Origin: Clostridiales bacterium
Lineage (GTDB): Bacteria; Bacillota; Clostridia; UBA1381
DNA: 64,000 bases
Direction: 5' to 3'
Assembly (NCBI GenBank): GCA_029226975.1
Contig: JAQXZB010000037.1
Coordinates: 1-64,000, forward strand
The position numbers and the translations under genes were made by a program. The notes beneath the pieces were generated by a model. The model made no database searches. It was not told the DNA's origin and saw only the letters and a list, made by a program, of their open reading frames with translations. Positions 32,257-41,726 of the stretch are shown piece by piece (position 1 is the stretch's first letter; every line of letters starts with the position of its first letter).

Positions 32257-32625
32257 ATGGAAATAAAAAAGCTCAATCAAGAATTTTCAGTATGCAAAGT
32301 GATGGATTATTCACTTGTAAACATGGATGCAGAATATAGTTTCATTGAGAAAACAGATGAAGAAAAATCTTTGGTATGCATTACCAGTGATATTCCGCCA
32401 AACGTCATTCAACGTGATGATGGGTGGAAAGGTTTTCGTATTCAGGGTGTATTGGATTTTTCTTTGATTGGAATACTATCCAAAATTGCAAAGATTCTGG
32501 CAGAAAACAGTATTTCAATTTTTGCGATTTCAACCTATAACACGGACTATATTTTTATAAAAAAGGAAAATTTTCAAAAGGCACTGGACATTCTCGAACA
32601 CTCGGGTTACGAAATTGTAGAGTGA
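32257..32625 (+). CDS. ACT-domain amino-acid-sensing protein
   Basis: The start at 32257 is preferred, as GAGGACAACATT lies before this ATG while the open frame upstream lacks a site. The 122-residue product contains a C-terminal ACT domain (about residues 58-122): FRIQGVLDFSLIGILSKIAKIL, ISIFAISTYNTDYIFIKKE and a final helix-strand. The N-terminal half resembles the paired domain in ACT_7/CASTOR-like proteins. Ligand and partner are unknown. It lies 47 bases after the transporter gene and may share its transcript. Confidence 0.75.
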   Translation: MEIKKLNQEFSVCKVMDYSLVNMDAEYSFIEKTDEEKSLVCITSDIPPNVIQRDDGWKGFRIQGVLDFSLIGILSKIAKILAENSISIFAISTYNTDYIFIKKENFQKALDILEHSGYEIVE

Positions 32626-32670
32626 CAAATTCCGGTTTATCAAACAGCCAAAGTGTTGGGCATAAGAAAA

Positions 32671-32710
32671 GCACTGTGATTTTAATACTCCCGTATCAAA
32701 ATCACAGTGC
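32671..32710 (-). terminator. terminator after the tRNA-Met gene
   Basis: GCACTGTGATTTT / AAAATCACAGTGC, 13-bp perfect stem. Read on the minus strand it is followed by TTTTCTT, ending the tRNA transcript; it may also stop the convergent ACT gene. Confidence 0.75.
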
Positions 32711-32715
32711 CCAAT

Positions 32716-32792
<77 letters not shown>

Positions 32793-32968
32793 ATATTCAT
32801 TCGCTCCCTTCGGAACATATGATAGTATAGCATAAAGCATGGCGTTTGTCAATATGTTTTTTTGCATATTGGAGAATATACATAAAAATCATAAAATAAA
32901 ACAGAGAATATACAGCAATATATACATATAAACTCTTGGATATTTTTTTGTGCGTGGCTATAAATTCA

Positions 32969-32997
32969 TTTACAAACAGCCTTGGCTGTGGTATAAT
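32969..32997 (+). promoter_or_regulatory. promoter of the Nudix gene
   Basis: TTTACA, 17 bases, TATAAT, about 30 bases before the ATG at 33030. Confidence 0.65.
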
Positions 32998-33029
32998 ATA
33001 TAAGGAATTAAGGCTTTAGGAGGGGTAAA

Positions 33030-33485
33030 ATGGGCTATTTATCGGAGCTTAGAAAAAAGGTCGGACATGACCGTATTATAATGGTGGGAGCGACTGCCTT
33101 TGTCGAAAATGAAAAGGGCGAGCTTTTAATGCAGCTTCGTTCCGATACCAATGACTGGAGCTTGCCGGGCGGCAGCACAGAGCTTGGGGAAACGGTGGAG
33201 GACGCGGCAAAGCGCGAGCTTTTGGAGGAAACGGGGCTGTGTGCCGAGGGTGCAGAGCTTATGGGAATATTTTCCGGGCGTGAATATTTTTACACCTATC
33301 CCAACGGCGACAAGGTGGACACGCTTACAATCCTCTTTAGGATGACCGGCATAAGCGGCAAGCTGCATATCGCAGACGATGAGAGCAAAATTTTAAAATA
33401 TTTCCCGAAAGACAGTCTGCCGGAGCCTTTGGAGGCGCGTACACAGATAATGTTTGGCAGGCTCAAAGAAATGGGACTTTTGTAA
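33030..33485 (+). CDS. Nudix hydrolase
   Basis: A 151-residue protein with a complete Nudix box GSTELGETVEDAAKRELLEETGL (G-x5-E-x7-REUXEEXGU, about residues 48-70), preceded by the strand MVGATAFVENEKGELLMQLR and W-S-L-P-G. Nudix enzymes hydrolyse nucleoside diphosphate derivatives; the substrate cannot be told from the box. GGAGGGGTAAA lies before the ATG. It is alone, followed by its own terminator. Confidence 0.92.
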   Translation: MGYLSELRKKVGHDRIIMVGATAFVENEKGELLMQLRSDTNDWSLPGGSTELGETVEDAAKRELLEETGLCAEGAELMGIFSGREYFYTYPNGDKVDTLTILFRMTGISGKLHIADDESKILKYFPKDSLPEPLEARTQIMFGRLKEMGLL

Positions 33486-33502
33486 AAAAAGCTTTTGACA
33501 AA

Positions 33503-33538
33503 AAATTGCTTCTTCTTGGGTGGGAGCAATTTTTTTTT
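33503..33538 (+). terminator. Rho-independent terminator after the Nudix gene
   Basis: AAATTGCT / AGCAATTT stem with a 14-base loop and a run of nine or more T. It is preceded by the GCTTTTGACAAA element also found at 35174 and 35257. Confidence 0.75.
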
Positions 33539-33601
33539 CATAAACATGTTTAAAATTCGATAAAATGCAGACCATATAATTAAAAGGGAGGGGGATTTTT
33601 T

Positions 33602-34609
33602 ATGAATAAAAAGCTTGGAAAGCAGACGGTTGCCTTTTCACAGCCGCCTGTTATTATAAATGCGGCTGCCGTCGGCGGGCAAAAGGAGGGCGAGGGACCT
33701 CTCGGTAAGGATTTTGACGTCATAGTTCCCGATGACAAGCTGGGTCAGCAGACCTGGGAAAAGGCGGAAAGCTCATTGCAGCGGCAGACGGCGGTGCTGG
33801 CAATGGAACGCGCCGGTCTTACGCCTAATGACGTGGATTATATTTTTGCCGGGGATCTTTTAAATCAATGCGTCGGAGCAAGCTACGGATTAAGAGAACT
33901 GCAAATTCCCTTTTTCGGGCTTTACGGCGCCTGCTCCACAATGACCGAGAGCATTTCCTTGGGAGCAATGCTCATAGCCGGGGATTATGCAAAAAATGTA
34001 ATGTGTGTTACGTCCAGTCATTTTTGCAGTGCGGAGAAGCAGTTTCGCTATCCTCTCGAATACGGCGGTCAGCGTGCGCCGTCGGCACAGTGGACGGTGA
34101 CCGCCTCTGGCTGTGCGGTGCTGTCAAAAAGCGGGGAGGGACCGAGGATAACGCAGGTCACAACCGGTAAAATCGTGGACATGGGCATAACCGATATAAG
34201 CAATATGGGCGCGGCAATGGCACCGGCGGCAATTGATACGCTGTGTGCGCATTTTGAGGATACGGGCAGCTCGCCTGAGGATTATGACCTTATTCTTACC
34301 GGGGATTTGGGTGTTGTCGGCTCGGATATACTGATAAAGCTTATGCGGGAAAACGGATATGATTTGAGCAGTCGGCACAATGACTGCGGAAAAATGATAT
34401 ACGATATTGAAAAGCAGGACGTACACGCCGGCGGAAGCGGCTGCGGCTGCTGCGGAAGCGTACTGTGCGGGCATATATACAAGGAGCTTAAAAGCGGAAG
34501 AATAAATAAAATGCTTGTTATGGCAACCGGGGCATTGATGAATCCGATGGTGGTTGAGCAGGGCGAGTCAATTCCGGGTATAGCACATGCAGTAGTAATA
34601 GAAAGTTAG
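33602..34609 (+). CDS. spoVAD: stage V sporulation protein AD
   Basis: SpoVAD belongs to the SpoVA channel complex that moves dipicolinic acid into the forespore and out during germination. The 335-residue product has the thiolase-like fold: residues 1-30 GKQTVAFSQPPVIINAAAVGG, then ERAGLTPNDVDYIFAGDLLNQC, GLYGACSTMTESISLGAMLIAG and QWTVTASGCAVLSK. HAGGSGCGCCGSV near residue 280 is the family glycine/cysteine stretch. SpoVAE follows after 210 bases; no spoVAC is present upstream. Confidence 0.95.
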   Translation: MNKKLGKQTVAFSQPPVIINAAAVGGQKEGEGPLGKDFDVIVPDDKLGQQTWEKAESSLQRQTAVLAMERAGLTPNDVDYIFAGDLLNQCVGASYGLRELQIPFFGLYGACSTMTESISLGAMLIAGDYAKNVMCVTSSHFCSAEKQFRYPLEYGGQRAPSAQWTVTASGCAVLSKSGEGPRITQVTTGKIVDMGITDISNMGAAMAPAAIDTLCAHFEDTGSSPEDYDLILTGDLGVVGSDILIKLMRENGYDLSSRHNDCGKMIYDIEKQDVHAGGSGCGCCGSVLCGHIYKELKSGRINKMLVMATGALMNPMVVEQGESIPGIAHAVVIES

Positions 34610-34819
34610 GAGATAACGTGAAAAATAAGCTGCGCATCTCACCGCTTTTTGCTCGGGGCGGTATACTCATACAGCACCGCTCGCTGCAAAGCGGCAATCT
34701 GCATTCACCGCCAAGAAGGGCGGACGCACGTAGTGCGGCTTTTGCGAAGCAAAAGTGATGACAGGCTTCTTTTCCACGTTATGATTTATGCCGCGAATGG
34801 CGGCGGAATGGAGAGTATT
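34610..34819. other. hairpin-rich insert between spoVAD and spoVAE
   Basis: No gene is supported here. Palindromes seen are CGCAC-GTA-GTGCG (34725-34737), CTTTTGC-GAA-GCAAAAG (34739-34755), AAGAAG with CTTCTT about 50 bases apart, and CCGCT/AGCGG pairs near 34670-34694. These genes are usually tightly coupled, so the spacer is unusual and may be a dispersed repeat. The ATG at 34820 has GGAGAG in front. Confidence 0.5.
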
Positions 34820-35176
34820 ATGGATTATGTAAAGGCTTTTGTTGTGGGCGGTCTGATATGTGTTGTGGGACAGATTTTAATAGATAAAACAAAGCTTACA
34901 CCGGCAAGAATTTTGGTTACGTTTGTGGTTTTGGGAGTGGCTTTGGAGCTTATCGGAGTTTACGGACGCTTGGTGGATTTTGCCGGAGCGGGCGCTACGG
35001 TTCCGCTTACCGGCTTTGGTTATAATTTATGCAAGGGTGTAAGAGATGCGGTTGCCCAAAACGGGGCAATGGGGATTATGACCGGCGGACTTAAGGCGGC
35101 GGCGGGCGGCATAAGCGCCGCACTGGTTTTCGGCTTCCTTGTGGCGGTTATATTTAAGTCAAAGGCGAAAAAGTAA
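34820..35176 (+). CDS. spoVAE: stage V sporulation protein AE
   Basis: A 118-residue membrane protein with the SpoVAE/SpoVAEb pattern: MDYVKAFVVGGLICVVGQILID, KLTPARILVTFVVLGVALELIGVYG, then the amphipathic FAGAGATVPLTGFGYNL and GGLKAAAGGISAALVFGFLVAVIF. Three to four membrane segments are present. It is the partner of SpoVAD in dipicolinate transport. A GGAGAG site fixes the start; the frame is open upstream through the hairpin insert. Confidence 0.9.
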   Translation: MDYVKAFVVGGLICVVGQILIDKTKLTPARILVTFVVLGVALELIGVYGRLVDFAGAGATVPLTGFGYNLCKGVRDAVAQNGAMGIMTGGLKAAAGGISAALVFGFLVAVIFKSKAKK

Positions 35177-35325
35177 AAAAACTTTTGATAAAGCTGCGCC
35201 TTTGGCGCAAGGTAAGTTTTTTTGCTAATAGGAAATTGAGAAATTTCCTCTTAGATAAAAAAGCTTTTGACAAAGCTTGCGGCTGCGGTTTTTGAATGGG
35301 AATTTAAAAACCGCAGCAAAAAAAT
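35177..35325 (+). repeat. run of three stem-loops with two copies of a GCTTTTGACAAA-type element
   Basis: The A6-(G)CTTTTGA-(C/T)-AAA motif occurs at 35174 and 35257, and again at 33485. Stems here are AAACTT..GCGCC/GGCGC..AAGTTT with seven T, GGAAATT/AAATTTCC, and CTGCGGTTTTT/AAAAACCGCAG followed by seven A. The first is a good terminator for spoVAE. The same element-plus-terminator arrangement follows the Nudix gene. Confidence 0.6.
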
Positions 35326-35326
35326 C

Positions 35327-35355
35327 TTGACTTAATACATAAAATATGGTATAAT
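35327..35355 (+). promoter_or_regulatory. promoter of tRNA-Gly
   Basis: TTGACT, 17 bases, TATAAT; the tRNA starts ten bases after the -10 hexamer. Confidence 0.85.
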
Positions 35356-35364
35356 AGATGTAAT

Positions 35365-35438
35365 GCAGGTGTAGTTTAGCGGTAAAATACAAGCTTCCCA
35401 AGCTTGGGTTGTGGGTTCGACTCCCATCATCTGCTCCA
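35365..35438 (+). tRNA. tRNA-Gly (CCC)
   Basis: Acceptor stem GCAGGTG/CATCTGC, discriminator T, encoded CCA. The anticodon stem CAAGC/GCTTG encloses TTCCCAA, anticodon CCC. T arm GTGGG-TTCGACT-CCCAT. The molecule is 74 bases. Confidence 0.95.
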
Positions 35439-35442
35439 CATC

Positions 35443-35472
35443 ACAGCGAGCCTTTCGGTTCGCTGTTTTTTT
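35443..35472 (+). terminator. Rho-independent terminator after tRNA-Gly
   Basis: ACAGCGAGCC-TTTC-GGTTCGCTGT stem with one wobble, then seven T residues. Confidence 0.9.
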
Positions 35473-35520
35473 GGGGTAAAAAAAGAGCGCGGCATAAGCG
35501 ACTGCCGTACTCTTAATGTG

Positions 35521-36189
35521 TTATTCTTCGATATTCTCCTCAATCGGAGCGGCTTCCTCCTCGGGAGCCTCCTCCTCGGTTACAAGCTCCATGCGGTTTA
35601 TGGAAACCTCATAGGCGGTTTTGGTTATGGTTTCATCCTCGGAAATCCGCTTTTGGTAATTTCTGGACTGTATGCGTCCCCATACCTTTACATTATCGCC
35701 CACGTTAAGGCTCTTTGCAAAGCGGGCGTTTCTGCCCCAGGCTATAATGGGGATATAGTCGGATTTGTTGTAGCTTCTGTTTACCGCAAGCAGAATATCC
35801 GTAATCTCCCTGCCGAACGGCGTGGTGCGGTATACCGGCGGCTTGCATATGTAGCCGTTTAAGTACAGAATATTCGGGTTTTTGCTCTCGTCCTCATCGT
35901 AATGCATAATATCCTTTGCGAATACGGTAAGAATAAGGCGATTGTCGCCGTTTTCATAGCTGTTGTAGGAACGGAACTGACCGGTTATTTCAACCTTGTC
36001 GCCGATATTGTAGGTGCCGTCCATGATAAGCCTTTCGGAAATCATTATGCGCACATTGTCATATGTGCCGCTCAGGCGCGGAATTTTCACCGTAAAGGTG
36101 TAGAACTTCTCCGCATAAATTTCGTGATTTAATTTGAATTCGTCCTCAATAGTGCCAATCACGGTGGCTTGGTTGTTGGTGTTATCCAT
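35521..36189 (-). CDS. single-stranded DNA-binding-like protein with two OB folds
   Basis: A 222-residue protein with two oligonucleotide-binding-fold segments: residues 5-100 (ATVIGTIEDEFKLNHE, FYTFTVKIPRLSG, GDKVEITGQFRSY) and 110-205 (LNGYICKPPVYRTTPFGREITDILLAVNR, IPIIAWGRNARFAKSLNVGDNVKVWG). The acidic tail EEEAPEEEAAP may recruit partners as the SSB tail does, but lacks the DDxPF ending. The second fold is closest to SSB. The ordinary ssb gene is elsewhere in such genomes; this is the longer paralogue type seen in Clostridia. GGAGGATCGAATT precedes the ATG. Confidence 0.8.
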   Translation of the reverse strand: MDNTNNQATVIGTIEDEFKLNHEIYAEKFYTFTVKIPRLSGTYDNVRIMISERLIMDGTYNIGDKVEITGQFRSYNSYENGDNRLILTVFAKDIMHYDEDESKNPNILYLNGYICKPPVYRTTPFGREITDILLAVNRSYNKSDYIPIIAWGRNARFAKSLNVGDNVKVWGRIQSRNYQKRISEDETITKTAYEVSINRMELVTEEEAPEEEAAPIEENIEE

Positions 36190-36432
36190 AATTCGATCCT
36201 CCTTAGTTTTTGATCATCAGTTATACATATTCCGAAAAACGGTAAAATATTCCTCGTTTATAAAAATATCATATAAATATCTTTAACAGCATTATACTAT
36301 TAAATTGTAAACAAAATATAAACTTGGGGTTAATAATGTTTTAATTATTTTTGGGATTGGACAATTTGCCTTAAAAACAGTCTAAAAAGCCTAAAAATCG
36401 TATACAGACAATAAATAATTACGGTTTTGGGG
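36190..36432. other. AT-rich intergenic stretch without visible gene
   Basis: The spacer between the divergent SSB-like gene and the small membrane protein is AT-rich with no convincing frame or stem. The T-box signature GGTGGNACCGCG expected before valS in many Firmicutes is not present. Confidence 0.5.
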
Positions 36433-36461
36433 TTGACAAAGAGAGTAAAAAATGAGATAAT
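36433..36461 (+). promoter_or_regulatory. promoter for the small membrane protein and valS
   Basis: TTGACA, 17 bases, GATAAT, about 40 bases before the ATG at 36505. Confidence 0.65.
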
Positions 36462-36504
36462 TAAAAGATGAATATTGGTTTTGCGGCAGAAAGGGGCAGA
36501 ATGT

Positions 36505-36696
36505 ATGATTATTAGGATAACAGCCGTCATTATCGGCCTGCTGGTGCTTTTAATGTCCTTTCGCAGTGAATGGATATTAAGAAATATCATAAAGATAGAT
36601 GAGCCGTCCGATAAGCAGATTCTTACGCTTAAGTCGGCCGCACTGGCAGCCGCCGTTATATTATTTATTGTTGTTACAGTTATATTAAAGATTTAA
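36505..36696 (+). CDS. small membrane protein of unknown function
   Basis: AAAGGGGCAGAATGT precedes the ATG. The 63-residue product has two membrane segments: [18 protein letters not shown] and [20 protein letters not shown], with a polar loop [19 protein letters not shown] between. It lies 17 bases before valS and is probably co-transcribed. I do not recognise the family; a polar linker with conserved acidic residues is the only notable feature. Confidence 0.6.
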   Translation: MIIRITAVIIGLLVLLMSFRSEWILRNIIKIDEPSDKQILTLKSAALAAAVILFIVVTVILKI

Positions 36697-36713
36697 AACC
36701 GGAGGATATTATA

Positions 36714-39371
36714 ATGGAAGACGCAAAAAACATAGCAAAAACCTACGACCCTGCCTCGTTTGAGGAAAAGTGGTACAACGAATGGGTTGAAAAGGGGTAT
36801 TTCCACGCCGAGCCTAATCCCGACAAAAAGCCCTTTACCATCGTTATCCCACCCCCCAACGTAACAGGGCAGCTTCATATGGGACACGCTTTGGACGAAA
36901 CCCTACAGGACATTTTGATAAGATATAAAAGAATGCAGGGCTATGAGGCACTGTGGGTTCCCGGCACCGACCATGCCGGAATTGCAACTCAGATAAAGGT
37001 TGAGGAGGATTTAAGAGTTAACGAGGGGCTTACACGCTACGACTTGGGCAGAGAAAAATTCCTCGAAAGAGTATGGGACTGGAAGAATAAGTTCGGAAGC
37101 CGGATTATAAATCAGCTAAAGAAAATAGGCTCGTCCTGCGATTGGGACAGAGAACGCTTTACCATGGACGAGGGCTGTTCCGAGGCGGTTAAGGAGGTTT
37201 TTGTAAACCTCTATAACAAGGGACTTATCTACAAGGGCAACAGGATAATCAACTGGTGTCCCCACTGCTTGACGGCGCTTTCGGACGCAGAGGTTGAGCA
37301 TGAGGAGCAGGCGGGACATTTCTGGCATATTAAATATCCCGTTAAGGACAGCGATGAATTTGTAATCATAGCCACCACAAGACCCGAAACCCTTTTCGGC
37401 GATACCGCCGTTGCGGTAAATCCCGAGGACGAAAGATATACGGCTCTGGTTGGCAAAACCCTTATACTGCCGCTTACCGGCAGGGAAATTCCGGTTATTG
37501 CGGACGAGTATGTTGACAAGGAATTCGGAACGGGCTGCGTAAAGATTACCCCGGCTCACGACCCCAACGACTTTGAGGTTGGAAAAAGACATGACCTTGA
37601 GGTTATAAAGGTAATGAACGATGACGCCACAATGAATTCTTATGCCGGAAAATACGAGGGCATGGACAGATACGAATGCCGAAAAGCCATGGTTGAGGAT
37701 TTAAAGGAAATGGGGCTTTTGGTAAAAATCGAGGAGCACAGCCATAATGTAGGTACCTGCTACAGATGTAAAACCACCGTTGAGCCGGTAGCGTCAAAGC
37801 AGTGGTTCGTTAAGATGAAGCCGCTTGCAGAGCCGGCAATCGAGGCGGTAAGGTCGGGAAGCTCCAAATTTGGTCCCGAAAGATTTTCAAAGATATACAT
37901 GAACTGGATGGAGAATGTTCAGGACTGGTGTATTTCAAGACAGCTTTGGTGGGGACACAGAATCCCGGCGTATTACTGCGAGAAATGCGGTACTCATGAG
38001 GAACCGAAGATTTTCGTTTCAAAGGAGGAAATGACCGTCTGCCCGGACTGCGGAGCACCCTTAAAGCGCGATGAGGACGTGCTTGACACATGGTTCTCCT
38101 CGGCACTGTGGCCGTTCTCGACCTTGGGCTGGCCCGAAAATACAAAGGAACTGGAGTATTTTTACCCCACAAGCGTACTTGTTACGGGCTATGACATAAT
38201 ATTCTTCTGGGTTGCGAGAATGATTTTCTCGGCAATGGAGCATACCGGCAAGGCACCCTTTGAGCATATCTTTATTCACGGTCTTGTAAGGGACAGCCAA
38301 GGAAGAAAAATGAGCAAATCCCTCGGCAACGGCATAGACCCCTTGGAGATAATAGACCAATACGGTGCGGACGCGCTGAGATTTACCCTCGCAACGGGAA
38401 ATGCGCCCGGAAACGATATGCGTTTCTATACCGAAAGAGTTGAGGCAAGCCGAAACTTTGCAAACAAGATATGGAACGCGTCCAGATTTACGCTGATGAA
38501 TTTGGATATAACCGAAAACAAGCTTCCCGATAAGGACAAGCTTCAGACCGAGGACAAGTGGATACTTTCCAAATACAACAGGGTTGTAAAAGAGGTTATA
38601 GATAATCTTGACAAGTTTGAGCTGGGCGTTGCTCTTTCAAAGCTATATGACTTTATATGGGACAGCTTCTGCGACTGGTATATCGAGCTTGTAAAGCCGA
38701 GATTGTTTGACAAGGAAAACAAAACCGCCGAAACGGCGCAGTATGTGCTTACTTATGTTCTGTCCAACACAATGAAGCTTCTGCACCCATTTATGCCCTT
38801 TATTACCGAGGAAATATGGCAGCATCTTCCCCACGAGGGCGAGAGCATCGTAATAAGCTCTTATCCCGAATTTGACGAGGGACTTGTGTTTGAGGACGAG
38901 GAAAAGGACATGGAAATGATTATGGAGGCGATTTCTGCCGTAAGAAACAGAAGAGCGGAAATGAATGTACCGCCTTCAAGGAAAGCGCAGCTTATAATCG
39001 TTACGGACAAAACAGATACCTTTATGAGGGGCGCAATGTTCTTTGAAAGACTCGCTTCGGCAAGCGGCGTGACCGTAAAAACCGACAAGTCGGGCATAAG
39101 CGACAATGCGGTAAATATCGTTGTGGGCGGAGCGGAGATATTCCTGCCCCTTGAGGAGCTTGTTGACCGGGATAAGGAGCTTGAACGCTTAAAGGGCGAG
39201 AAAAAGAAGCTTGAGGGCGAAATAAAGCGCGTTGAGGGCAAGCTTTCAAACAAGGGCTTTGTTGAAAAGGCTCCCGAAAAGGTTGTAGCCGAGGAACGTG
39301 AAAAGGGAGAAAAGTACAAAGCAATGCTCGACAAGGTTATAGAGAGCATAAACGCAATGGAAAATATGTAA
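36714..39371 (+). CDS. valS: valyl-tRNA synthetase
   Basis: ValRS charges tRNA-Val and edits mischarged Thr. The 885-residue product has the class I signatures: [16 protein letters not shown] (HIGH) near residue 45 and [17 protein letters not shown] (KMSKS) near 528. The CP1 editing domain spans about 190-345 ([19 protein letters not shown]). An anticodon-binding domain follows (about 600-750) and a C-terminal coiled coil ([20 protein letters not shown]) closes the protein. GGAGGATATTATA precedes the ATG. No T-box leader is present. Confidence 0.98.
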   Translation: MEDAKNIAKTYDPASFEEKWYNEWVEKGYFHAEPNPDKKPFTIVIPPPNVTGQLHMGHALDETLQDILIRYKRMQGYEALWVPGTDHAGIATQIKVEEDLRVNEGLTRYDLGREKFLERVWDWKNKFGSRIINQLKKIGSSCDWDRERFTMDEGCSEAVKEVFVNLYNKGLIYKGNRIINWCPHCLTALSDAEVEHEEQAGHFWHIKYPVKDSDEFVIIATTRPETLFGDTAVAVNPEDERYTALVGKTLILPLTGREIPVIADEYVDKEFGTGCVKITPAHDPNDFEVGKRHDLEVIKVMNDDATMNSYAGKYEGMDRYECRKAMVEDLKEMGLLVKIEEHSHNVGTCYRCKTTVEPVASKQWFVKMKPLAEPAIEAVRSGSSKFGPERFSKIYMNWMENVQDWCISRQLWWGHRIPAYYCEKCGTHEEPKIFVSKEEMTVCPDCGAPLKRDEDVLDTWFSSALWPFSTLGWPENTKELEYFYPTSVLVTGYDIIFFWVARMIFSAMEHTGKAPFEHIFIHGLVRDSQGRKMSKSLGNGIDPLEIIDQYGADALRFTLATGNAPGNDMRFYTERVEASRNFANKIWNASRFTLMNLDITENKLPDKDKLQTEDKWILSKYNRVVKEVIDNLDKFELGVALSKLYDFIWDSFCDWYIELVKPRLFDKENKTAETAQYVLTYVLSNTMKLLHPFMPFITEEIWQHLPHEGESIVISSYPEFDEGLVFEDEEKDMEMIMEAISAVRNRRAEMNVPPSRKAQLIIVTDKTDTFMRGAMFFERLASASGVTVKTDKSGISDNAVNIVVGGAEIFLPLEELVDRDKELERLKGEKKKLEGEIKRVEGKLSNKGFVEKAPEKVVAEEREKGEKYKAMLDKVIESINAMENM

Positions 39372-39389
39372 AAAGCTTCAATTATCTGA

Positions 39390-39411
39390 GAGCGGCTCGG
39401 CAGAGCCGCTC
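39390..39411 (+). terminator. hairpin between valS and folC
   Basis: GAGCGGCTC-GGCA-GAGCCGCTC, nine-bp perfect stem, but without a T tract on either strand. It may be a partial terminator or mRNA-stability element. Confidence 0.45.
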
Positions 39412-39431
39412 ATTGCGTTAGGAGGATTAAG

Positions 39432-40664
39432 ATGAATTATGATGAGGCAATAGAATATATACATTCCATACCCAAATTTATAAGACCACTGGGGAATGTA
39501 AAGCTTGCCGCACTGCTTAAAGCCCTGGGCAATCCCCAGGACAAGCTTAAATTCGTGCATATAGCCGGAACAAACGGCAAGGGCTCGGCGGCGGCAATGC
39601 TTTCGGCAATGCTTACGGCTCAGGGGTACAAAACAGGAATGTATACCTCGCCCTTTATAGAGGTGTTTAACGAGAGAATACAGATAAACGGGGAAAATAT
39701 TCCCGATGAGCGGCTTGCGGCACTGACGGAGCGGGTACGGGACGCAATGGGAGAAAATCAAGTATCCGAATTTGCGTTTATAACGGCTGCGGCATTTTTG
39801 TATTTTTATGAGGAGGGCTGTGATTGGGTGGTTGCCGAGGCCGGAATGGGCGGCAGATTGGATGCTACCAATATTATAAAAAAGCCTGCCGTATCGGTTA
39901 TAATGTCAATATCCCTTGACCATATGCAGTATTTGGGAAATACGGTGGAGGAAATTGCAAGGGAAAAGTGCGGAATTATAAAGGAGGGCTGTCCCGTTGT
40001 GTCCTATCCGAATTTTGAGGTCAGGGATATAATAAAAAGCTCTGCAAAGGCAAAGGCCGCACCGCTGATTTTTGCAGGCGTACCGACGCGCGCAGAGGGC
40101 GGCTTTATATACGGCGGCAGGGAATATGCCCTTTCCCTTGCCGGTGCGTATCAGCCTCAAAACGCCGCAGTGGCAATCGAGGCGGCGCGGGTAATCGGCA
40201 TTTGTGAAAATGCGGTTTATGAGGGCTTAAAAAATGTGCGCTGGCCGGCAAGATTTGAGTATATTGCGGATAATATCGTTATTGACGGAGCGCATAATAT
40301 TGACGGAATAAAGGAGCTTGTAAAATGTCTTGATCAAACCGGTCGGCGCATAGTAATTTTAGCTGCCATGATGGAGGATAAGGCCTGTGAGGAATGTATG
40401 AGTATCCTTTCGGGGGCGGCGGATAAAATTATTACAACACAGCTTTCCATGCCCCGCTGCATAAGCGATAAAGGGCTTGCAAAATACTGCGGCGGCGAAG
40501 CGGCGGGAGAGCCTAAAGCGGCATTGGAGCGCGCTCTGGAGATAGCGGGAGAGGACGGGCTTGTGTGCGTATGCGGCTCGTTATACCTTGCCGGCGAGAT
40601 AAAACGGCTCAAAAAAGTATGTGCAGGCACTGTCAAGGCTTTTAGCTTATCGCCGGGAGAATAA
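39432..40664 (+). CDS. folC: folylpolyglutamate synthase / dihydrofolate synthase
   Basis: A Mur-ligase-family enzyme that attaches glutamate to folates. The 410-residue product has the ATP loop HIAGTNGKGSAAAMLSAML near residue 38, KTGMYTSPFIEVFNERIQ, the metal-binding EAGMGGRLDATNII near residue 140, LDHMQYLGNTVEEIA (the H-x-x-x-L-G motif) and DGAHNIDGIKEL near residue 282. GGAGGATTAAG precedes the ATG. It converges with the sensor kinase, whose 3' end overlaps by 23 bases. Confidence 0.93.
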   Translation: MNYDEAIEYIHSIPKFIRPLGNVKLAALLKALGNPQDKLKFVHIAGTNGKGSAAAMLSAMLTAQGYKTGMYTSPFIEVFNERIQINGENIPDERLAALTERVRDAMGENQVSEFAFITAAAFLYFYEEGCDWVVAEAGMGGRLDATNIIKKPAVSVIMSISLDHMQYLGNTVEEIAREKCGIIKEGCPVVSYPNFEVRDIIKSSAKAKAAPLIFAGVPTRAEGGFIYGGREYALSLAGAYQPQNAAVAIEAARVIGICENAVYEGLKNVRWPARFEYIADNIVIDGAHNIDGIKELVKCLDQTGRRIVILAAMMEDKACEECMSILSGAADKIITTQLSMPRCISDKGLAKYCGGEAAGEPKAALERALEIAGEDGLVCVCGSLYLAGEIKRLKKVCAGTVKAFSLSPGE

Positions 40665-41676
40665 CCTGGAATATGGTATACTCGCCTAACCTTGATTTGC
40701 AGAGTATCGTACCGGAATGGTAGTTGATTGTTTTTAATACGGTTGAAAGACCGATACCCATATTATTTGAGCTTTGCTTGGAGGAGTAAAGGGGTCTGAA
40801 TATTTTTTTACGGGCGTTTTTTCGTATTACGCAGCCGTTGTCGTAGAAATTGATAACGGCTGAGCCGTCCTCCGTAAAAAGCGACACCTTTATCGAGGGG
40901 TTTAAAATCCCCTCGGTGGCCTCCACAGAGTTGTTTATAATATTTGTAAACGCCTCCTTAAGGTCATCGCGGCTGCCGTTTATAAACACGTCCTCCGAAG
41001 GAAAGTCGGAGGTCAGGCTTAGATTTGGTATTGCTTGAAACTGAAGCAGCAGTTCATTTAAAAGCTCCGTAAGATTAAGCTTTGTTTTTTGGGTTGTAAA
41101 ATCATAGCTTAAAATAATGCTGTCGAGCATCTGCCGCGACTGCTCATAGGAGGTTTGAGAAATACTTTTTATATTTTCAATGGCGGCATTTACCATAATG
41201 TTGTCTGTTTTTACATTGCTTTCAAGTATGCTGCTGAAGCGGTCTATGGCAAAGAATGCGTTTTTATATTTATGAAATATTGTTTTTAACATCTCATCAT
41301 TTTGCAGCTCCGAGTTCTTTTCACTTCGGCGCGTGGTTATATTAAAGGTCAAAGAAAAGTCACAGTATATAATTATGTAAACCAAAATAACTATGGCAAT
41401 GGACAGGAAAAGCTCGGTGTATTTTGAATTTACCGAAAACATCGTACCGATTTTACCCGTCATCAGGCTGTTTGTTACGGGCATGGAGTTTATATCACAG
41501 CGCATGGGATAGTAATTGCTGTAGGGGTTGGTAAAGAGTATAAAGCCCATGGTAAATTCAATCACAAAAATATAGAGCGAGGTACCCAAAATATATTTTT
41601 TCTTTGAAAAAATCTTCGTTTTGCGGTACTGATACGCCAAGTGTATAAGCGGCAGCAGGAAATATACAATAAGCAC
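40642..41676 (-). CDS. GHKL sensor histidine kinase, C-terminal part (likely split by a frameshift)
   Basis: The frame carries the two last membrane segments and the full kinase core: LKTIFHKYKNAFFAIDRF with the phospho-acceptor His near residue 135, NIINNSVEA (N box), YDNGCVIRKNARKKIFRPLYSSK, and MGIGLSTVLKTI (G box). No good start or ribosome binding site exists at 41676. The frame stays open upstream to about 41880, and that upstream frame reads KYKIWNYCISYGKSDPLEPL, which continues the membrane protein encoded in the other frame at 41727-42131. The two are therefore best read as one gene with a single-base shift. No response regulator lies next to it. Confidence 0.75.
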   Translation of the reverse strand: MLIVYFLLPLIHLAYQYRKTKIFSKKKYILGTSLYIFVIEFTMGFILFTNPYSNYYPMRCDINSMPVTNSLMTGKIGTMFSVNSKYTELFLSIAIVILVYIIIYCDFSLTFNITTRRSEKNSELQNDEMLKTIFHKYKNAFFAIDRFSSILESNVKTDNIMVNAAIENIKSISQTSYEQSRQMLDSIILSYDFTTQKTKLNLTELLNELLLQFQAIPNLSLTSDFPSEDVFINGSRDDLKEAFTNIINNSVEATEGILNPSIKVSLFTEDGSAVINFYDNGCVIRKNARKKIFRPLYSSKQSSNNMGIGLSTVLKTINYHSGTILCKSRLGEYTIFQVILPAIS

Positions 41677-41726
41677 CAGGCTGTTTATTATTACCAGCGG
41701 CTCTAAAGGGTCGCTTTTGCCGTAGC

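Noticed and set aside
34649..34819. N-terminal extension of SpoVAE
   Set aside because: The open frame upstream translates the palindromic spacer into a composition unlike the family; the GGAGAG site places the start at 34820.
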